Notes under the pieces: model-generated
What the model was told of the DNA's origin: nothing
The model's database searches: none
Seen by the model: the letters and a program-made list of their open reading frames with translations, nothing else
Origin: Zeus faber
Lineage: Eukaryota > Chordata > Actinopteri > Zeiformes > Zeidae
Reading direction: 5' to 3'
Length of the DNA stretch: 64,000 bases
Assembly: GCA_960531495.1 (NCBI GenBank)
Contig: OY482850.1
Span: 1,883,285 to 1,947,284 of the forward strand
Made by a program: the position numbers and the translations under genes
Part shown: one piece after another, positions 58,556-64,000 of the stretch
How the letters are laid out: the number at the start of each line of letters is the position of its first letter
Position numbering within the stretch: position 1 is the first letter of the stretch

Positions 58556-61500
58556 CAACGTTTCGCACCTTTAACCCCAGTACGTCTTGCGGTGGCGGTG
58601 CGATGGCAGGGATCTGTCCCTGCCACCCCCTGCTGATGCCCTAGGTGTTTGTCCCCCAACACTTCTGCTTCCTCCTTAGCCACAGCCAGAAGCTGCCTTT
58701 CGCCGCCTCCTCTGCCAGCTCTTTCATGGCTTTCCGATGCCCCGCTCCTGTACATCCCATGTCGCGGAGTAGACGAGCAGTTGAGGAACCTACGAAGCCC
58801 CTACACCCCACTTCCACAGGGCAGATAACAGCTTTCCAGCCCGCCTCCCTGCACTCTGCCGCCAGATCAGAGTACTTGGCGCGCTTCCGCTCATAAGCAG
58901 CCTCCATACCTCCCATGGTACAGTGAGTTCCACCAGGAGGACTGTCTTACAAGCCTCTGACCACATGATGAGGTCTGGCCGCAGGGCTGTTTCCACAATC
59001 TCCCTGGGGAACTGGAGCTGCTTCCCCAGGTCGACCCTCATGGACCACTCACTTCCTGGTGAGAGGAGTCTTGCTGTATCTCTCTGGTGGGAGGGTCTGA
59101 AACTCTCTCCTGTCCTCGCAAACAGGATGGGATGTCGTCCTGGAGCGGAAGGTCTGCTGTTTGCCTCCTTTCTGCATGACTGGTCGTGTCGCCACCTGTA
59201 GCGGCCTTGGGACAGCGTTGTCGTGCAGCCCGACAGGATGTGCTGGAGGCTTGCGTTGATAGTATTGCAAAGGGGACAGGTCTCTTTGGCACCAAACCAT
59301 TGGTGGATGTTTCGGGGACAAGGCAAGGTGTCATATGTTGCTCTGATCAGGAAGCTGAGCCTAGCTTGGGGGATCTTCCATAGGTCAGACCATGACATGG
59401 ACCTGTCTATGAGACCTTCCCATGATGTCCAATGTCCTTGCTGGCCCTGGGACACCGTTTTGATGTTAAGGCGTTCCTGCTCAGTTCTTGCCACTTCTGC
59501 CACCACCATGGCTCTTCAGTCTTCTTTGGAAGCCTTTGACCAGAACAAGGGAGTATTGCCCCTCCCAAGGCCTGCTCGACCCTCCTGGACTCTGCCGACC
59601 ACCTCGCGGTGCTTCAGCCTGCCGATCGCCATGTCGACCTCTTCTTGGGCTTTCCACTTTCTTCCCGTTCTTATCTGGGTGCCCGCTGCTCTTACCAGCT
59701 GGTCAGTGGATTCCCTCAGCTCCAGCACCAGCCGAGCCTTCTCTTGCTTGTAACCCACGCTGATGGATTGCAGTGGTAGTTGTAGCGTGTTCCTACCAAA
59801 GAGGCCTACGTCTGAGAGGCATTTTGGTAGACCCAGCCACTTCCTGATGTACGAGTTTGCCAGCCCGTCCATCTTGCTTACCACTGAGGAGGGGATTTCG
59901 CTCATCTTCAGTGGCCACATCACCCTTTGGTACAGTATGAACTGGTAACACCATACTTTGTACTTTCCGGGGAGTTGGCTTTGATTGATCTTGGCCAGGC
60001 CATCTGCGAGCTGCTTCCTCACCGTCTCCCCCATCTGCCTGTCAGAGAGCTCTGCTGTGTAGGTGCGACCCAGGCTACGGACAGGTTGATCTGCCAGCAA
60101 TGGAATATTCTCACCGCCTGCGACAAAGATGGTGTTGTTGCTTCTGACGTCTTTCCTGATCGACAGACTGCGTGACTTGGGGGGTTTGATCTTCATCCTC
60201 GCCCAGCTCACAAGCTCGTCTATCCTCTTCAGCAGTCTTGTTGTGCATGCTGCTGTCTGGAGTATGGTGGTGATATCGTCCATGTAGCCTCTCACTGCTG
60301 GTAGCCTTTGTCCTGACGGCAGTTTCACTCCTCCGACCATCTTCCTAGCCCCTATGAGGATGATCTCGAAGGCTGCGACGAACAGGATGGGCGAGATTGA
60401 GCATCCCATGGCAATGCCTACTTCCAGCTGTTGCCAGCCTGTTGTGAAGTCCTGATGGGTGCAGCACATCTGGAGGTCTCCAAAGTACTTGGCCACCAGG
60501 GCTCTCATACAGACTGGGACATGGAAGAAATCCAAGGCAAACTCGATGAGTTGGTGGGGGACCGACCCATATGCGTTGGCAAGGTCGAGCCACACAACAT
60601 GCAGGTCACCTCTCTCTCTTTTCGCCTTTTGGATCTGCTCCCATATGACTGCAGAGTGTTCCACACACACTGGGAAGCCTGGCACACCTGCCTTCTGGCA
60701 GCTGGTGTCAATGTACCCGTTTCCTGTGAGGTAGCTGGTCAACCTCTTGGCCAGGATGGAGAAGAAGATCTTCCCTTCAACATTCAGGAGGGCGATATTC
60801 CTAAACTGGCTGATCGTACTGGATTTATGCTCCTTTGGGATGAAAACTGTGACAGCTCTTTGCCATTCTGAAGGGATGACTTGGTTTTTCCAGGCCACTC
60901 TCAGCAGATTCCAGAGGTGTCTCAGGACCCCTGGGCAGTACTTGTACAGCTTGTATGGTATCCCGTTAGGGCCTGCGGCTGAGGCTGCTCTTGCCTTCCG
61001 GACCACCTCTGCTACCTCCCTGAGTTTGGCGAGGGCAGCATCAAAGAGGAATGCTGGGGGAGCTGGGCGAGGAACATAACCAGGGGATCCCAGTGGAGTT
61101 GACTTAACTGGGTCACTGTACTGCTCCTTGATGTAATTCTCCTCCTCAGACTTGGTAATCTCCAGCTTTCCGCTTTTCTTGTCCTCTAGCAGCTGTCTGG
61201 CATGCTTGAAGGGATTTTTGAAGAAGTTACTCCTCTCTTTCTCCTTCCGCCTTCTGCGCTTATGGATGCGCTCTGCCCTCCGTAGGCCGGCAAGATCTTT
61301 TTTCACCTCTTCCCACAGTGGCTTCAGGCCCTCCTTCTCCTCTCTGCTTGCCTTCCTCCACTGTTTTCGGAGTTGACGCCGCCTCTTCACCAACTGCTCG
61401 ATCTCTCTCTCCCTCCTCCCCTTCTGCACTGGGCAAGCTTTCCGCTTTTCAGCAGTTACTCCGAATCTGCCGCTGCATTCATCATACAGGATGTCTCCAA

Positions 61501-62233
61501 TGCGGTTCAGCTTGGCTTCCACCTGGCAGCGCAGTGAATGCTCCAGGATAAGGCTGAGGTCCTTGTCCAGCTTCTGCCAGACCGCAAGTTCGTTGGCTTT
61601 AGGCCATTTGACCATCTGCCTCCTTCCAGGTTCTTTCCTCTCTGTTCTCTGGCTTTGCTCGTGGATGTTGGGGTTGCTGTGTGTTCTGTGTGTGTCTTCA
61701 TCAGTGCCACTCTCGGAGGCATTGGCGTCCACCAAGGGCCCTCCTGTGTCCTCCACTTGCCTTTCTCCAGCAACGGTGGATCCCTCAGCGCTGTGGTTTG
61801 CAACCTGGCTTTGGGTTCCTCTTGTCTGACCGGCGGTTGCAGTGCAATGTTGCTGCTGGCCTCCCTCTTCGTACTTCTTCCTTCCCTGGTGGATCTGAAA
61901 ACCTCTGAAGGTGGTCACCTTCTCCCACCCACACCTGCATCTTCTCGTAATCCTAGAATCTTTGTCTGTGTCCGTTCCAGTCGTTACCAAGAAATCCGTC
62001 TGTTTTGGCCCTTCTTCCACCCCGCCTCTCGGAGGGCCATCGGGTTGTTCCTTATTCGTTTCCGTAGTAAGTTTAGGGTGTCCCTTTTATGGGACTAGTG
62101 GGTTAGGTAACTAGCCTTCCACTCCCGGTGCAGACTTTCCTGCAGTCATCCAGTCTTTCCTGGATGTCTGCCAGACTTCCCTGGATGCCAACTGCCCTTT
62201 CACAGTAGTCACTGGATGCCTCCAGATTGAACA
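58556..62233 (-). mobile_element. Restriction-like-endonuclease LINE, nearly intact
   Basis: A minus-strand element of about 3.68 kb between the 144-bp direct repeats. It has a single ORF-type organisation with N-terminal zinc finger, RT and C-terminal restriction-like endonuclease, as in the NeSL/Hero/R2 group. There is no APE endonuclease. It is probably a recent insertion, since the flanking repeats are identical. The exact clade needs an RT phylogeny. Confidence 0.85.
58641..62020 (-). pseudogene. LINE polyprotein: zinc finger, RT, restriction-like endonuclease
   Basis: Frame 62020-59516 (834 residues): an N-terminal C2H2-like finger (CRCGWEKVTTFRGFQIHQG, near residue 28), a Lys/Arg-rich linker to about residue 300, then RT with AAGPNGIPYKLYKYCPG, VVWLDLANAYGSVP (motif A), GIAMGCSISPILF (motif B) and GYMDDITTI (catalytic). 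After TGA at 59516-59518 the same frame continues to 58790 (240 residues) with the CCHC motif CPLCNTINASLQHILSGC and RPDLIMWSEA / LLVELTVPWE, the PD-(D/E)xK nuclease core. A frameshift near 58900 leads to the last part (KRAKYSDLAAECREAGW, CPVEVGCRGFVGSS). One nonsense codon and one frameshift are the only clear breaks. The true start is uncertain; 62020 is a GTG. Confidence 0.85.
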
Positions 62234-62377
62234 TTTCAAGATACAGGTGTTGGTATTCCTGCTGGGCATTGCTGCCTGACGCACCTCCTCCAGTGCCTTT
62301 TGAACAGGTGTGCTGTGACACCCCACTGAACACCTCTGTGGGCCTAAACGGGTCATCAGCTGGGGACCACCACTCAT
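62234..62377. repeat. 144-bp direct repeat, right copy
   Basis: Identical by eye to 58412-58555. On the minus strand it has an open frame (WWSPADDPFRPTEVFSG) that runs out into both flanks and may be a coding fragment of the target site. Confidence 0.92.
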
Positions 62378-62592
62378 TCAGGTATGGTGCTTTTAAAATG
62401 ATAAACAAACAGTCAATATACTAACTAACCCACTGTCTGCCTTTTTGTACTATTTGGAAAACCACAGGAAATGGACTCCACCAAAGACAGGAAACTAGTC
62501 GCAGCTTTGAATGGGATCTACAAATGGACCAATAGGGTCTTTCTGTTTTGGCTGACTTTAATACACAAACACACACTTTCTCTAAATCACAG

Positions 62593-62652
62593 ACAAAGAG
62601 AGAGAAAGAGAGAGAGTGAGAGACATAGAGAGAGAGAGAGAGAGAGAGAGAG
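62593..62652. repeat. (GA)n tract
   Basis: AGAGAGAAAGAGAGAG-type repeat with a few interruptions. Confidence 0.9.
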
Positions 62653-62826
62653 CCTCCTTTCACGTGGAATGCCTAGTAGAGCCCTTAACCTCAGACCCCA
62701 AAAGAAAACCGAGTGTATGTTTCTTTGATCCAATGGTCACACATGACTTTCAACATCCCACCATTGCTGGGGTGTTCAAAGCTTCAATTATTCCTATATA
62801 CAGATAGATGCAGAAACCAGGAGCTG

Positions 62827-62945
62827 TGTCAAGTGTGTCTTGCTCAAGGACACTTCAGCATGCTAGCAGGTGCAGCCGGGGATTGAAGTGGCAACTTTTG
62901 CATTACTAGACGACCCACACTAACTCCGGAGCTACCCCCTTTTTC
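62827..62945 (-). mobile_element. SINE fragment
   Basis: The reverse complement has GGGGGTAGCTCCGGAGTTAG, GTCTAGTAATGCAAAAGTTG, CAATCCCCGGCTGC and AGTGTCCTTGAGCAAGACAC. It is the head and middle of the 14260 SINE family without the tail. Confidence 0.75.
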
Positions 62946-64000
62946 TTAATTAATTTTTGCCCTGTGAATGCAGATGGGGTGTTCACACTACATGATTCTG
63001 CATGCATTCCCTATATGCTTCTACATTACTTTCCCTGGTTTCCCTAACACCGTATCTTGCGCTCTCGTTGGCTGTAGCTCGACATTGGAAGCCTCGGCCA
63101 GGCCAGGTCCATATATTTAGCCTGCTAGATATCTCTCAGGCGTCTGTGACACATTGCAAGGATTCAGCGAGCTCTCGGATTGTTCACGGATTTGGCTCTG
63201 ATCTGGGACTTGTCGGTGATCTCCAAACACTGTCTGGAAAAACAGGCTACAATCATGTAGTCTGAATTCGGCATAAGGAACCGCAGAATGGGTCAGAGGT
63301 AAGGGCAACACAGAGCCCACTGGACATGAATATAGCCTTGAACTCCTCGTCTGCCACCCTCTTCCACATTCATGTCATTTCAATTTAAACAGCAGCATTG
63401 GCGAGATTCATTTTTTTCTCTCTAAATTTCCTTTTCTTACAGGATTGGGCATCAGTGATGGACAATTCCAGGTTCAGAAAGTGCATCATGCACTGAGCCA
63501 GCTTATTTCATTCATTAGCTTCACTTCTGGACTGTTCTAACTCACAAAACCCGATGGTTGACTAGAACTTTCACCTTCTCTTGTCATCATTGCAGCAATC
63601 GACCCACATTCAATACAACCACACTCACTCACTCGCTCCTAAATGCAGACACCAGTCCACGGATTACATAATTATGAACGGGTGTTTCCACACAGATGCA
63701 CTCACATAGAGTTTAGTCCAGCATAAATGCGCTTGCACATGTGCATATGAAAACAAAATATTTTATAGTAGAAATCTGTCTTTTGTGTTTCATCAAATGC
63801 ACGGATAATGGTAGCTGTGTCTTGTTGAAACGAGTAATGACCATTTTCTGCAAAGTTATTTTGAAGATCCACCAACAGACATGGACAGGCGAACACGTGC
63901 AACGTGCACACCAGCGCTCGCCTCGACCCAACAGAGTGATTGCACAATACACACCAAGAAGCTACACATGCAAATCAATTAATGTATGGCAAAGGCAAGT
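62946..64000. other. Unassigned sequence
   Basis: No recognisable gene or repeat family. Confidence 0.5.

Noticed and set aside
60431..62114. Plus-strand open frames up to 186 residues
   Set aside because: They are antisense shadows of the minus-strand LINE polyprotein.

Overview
The window looks like repeat-dominated, largely non-coding DNA from a teleost fish. The evidence is long (GT)n/(CA)n, (TA)n and (TATC)n arrays, tRNA-headed SINEs with fish-type tails, degenerate LINEs of several clades (RTE, L2/CR1-like, L1, Jockey/I-like, and a restriction-like-endonuclease type), Tc1-, pogo- and hAT-like DNA transposon remnants, a Ty3/gypsy remnant, and endogenous retroviruses (ERVs). No complete host protein-coding gene is visible. 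The best host-gene candidates are a CpG-rich promoter/first exon near 40.54-40.95 kb and a possible 3' terminal exon on the minus strand near 54.4-54.5 kb.

Layout. 0-4.7 kb: microsatellites, a pogo/Tigger-like MITE and unassigned DNA. 4.7-9.3 kb: a large foldback element, a SINE fragment, minus-strand Ty3/gypsy and hAT (ZMYM1/TTF-like) pseudogenes, and a second foldback MITE. 9.3-15.2 kb: dinucleotide arrays, SINEs, an ACTAGT-rich block and a Tc1-like fragment. 15.6-17.9 kb: an RTE-type LINE. 21.1-40.1 kb: a nested retroviral complex. 40.5-47.6 kb: candidate promoter, a (TATC)n array and unassigned DNA. 47.6-53.3 kb: two minus-strand LINEs, one split by a Tc1-like element and by an L1 piece. 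54.4-58.4 kb: mostly unassigned, with one good SINE copy. 58.4-62.4 kb: a nearly intact minus-strand LINE between two identical 144-bp direct repeats.

The centrepiece is a provirus at 24617-38688 bounded by two LTRs of about 352 bp. Reading 5' to 3' it has a primer-binding-site-like sequence, a leader of about 2.9 kb with purine-rich and AT-rich tandem repeats, gag with a PPPY motif and a CCHC knuckle, an in-frame UAG, protease, an extra domain with two HxTL motifs typical of 2H phosphoesterases (closest in style to CNPase), reverse transcriptase, RNase H, a truncated integrase, an immunoglobulin V-like domain, a mucin-like segment, and a gamma-type Env. A 1.37-kb LINE with an 11-bp target-site duplication interrupts env. 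Frameshifts and stops show the provirus is dead. Parts of one or more related proviruses lie on both sides (21.09-23.74 kb, 24.43-24.51 kb and 38.69-40.14 kb), so the locus is a nest or mosaic of one family. The phosphoesterase-like module between protease and RT, and the Ig-like domain at the integrase/env junction, are the most unusual observations.
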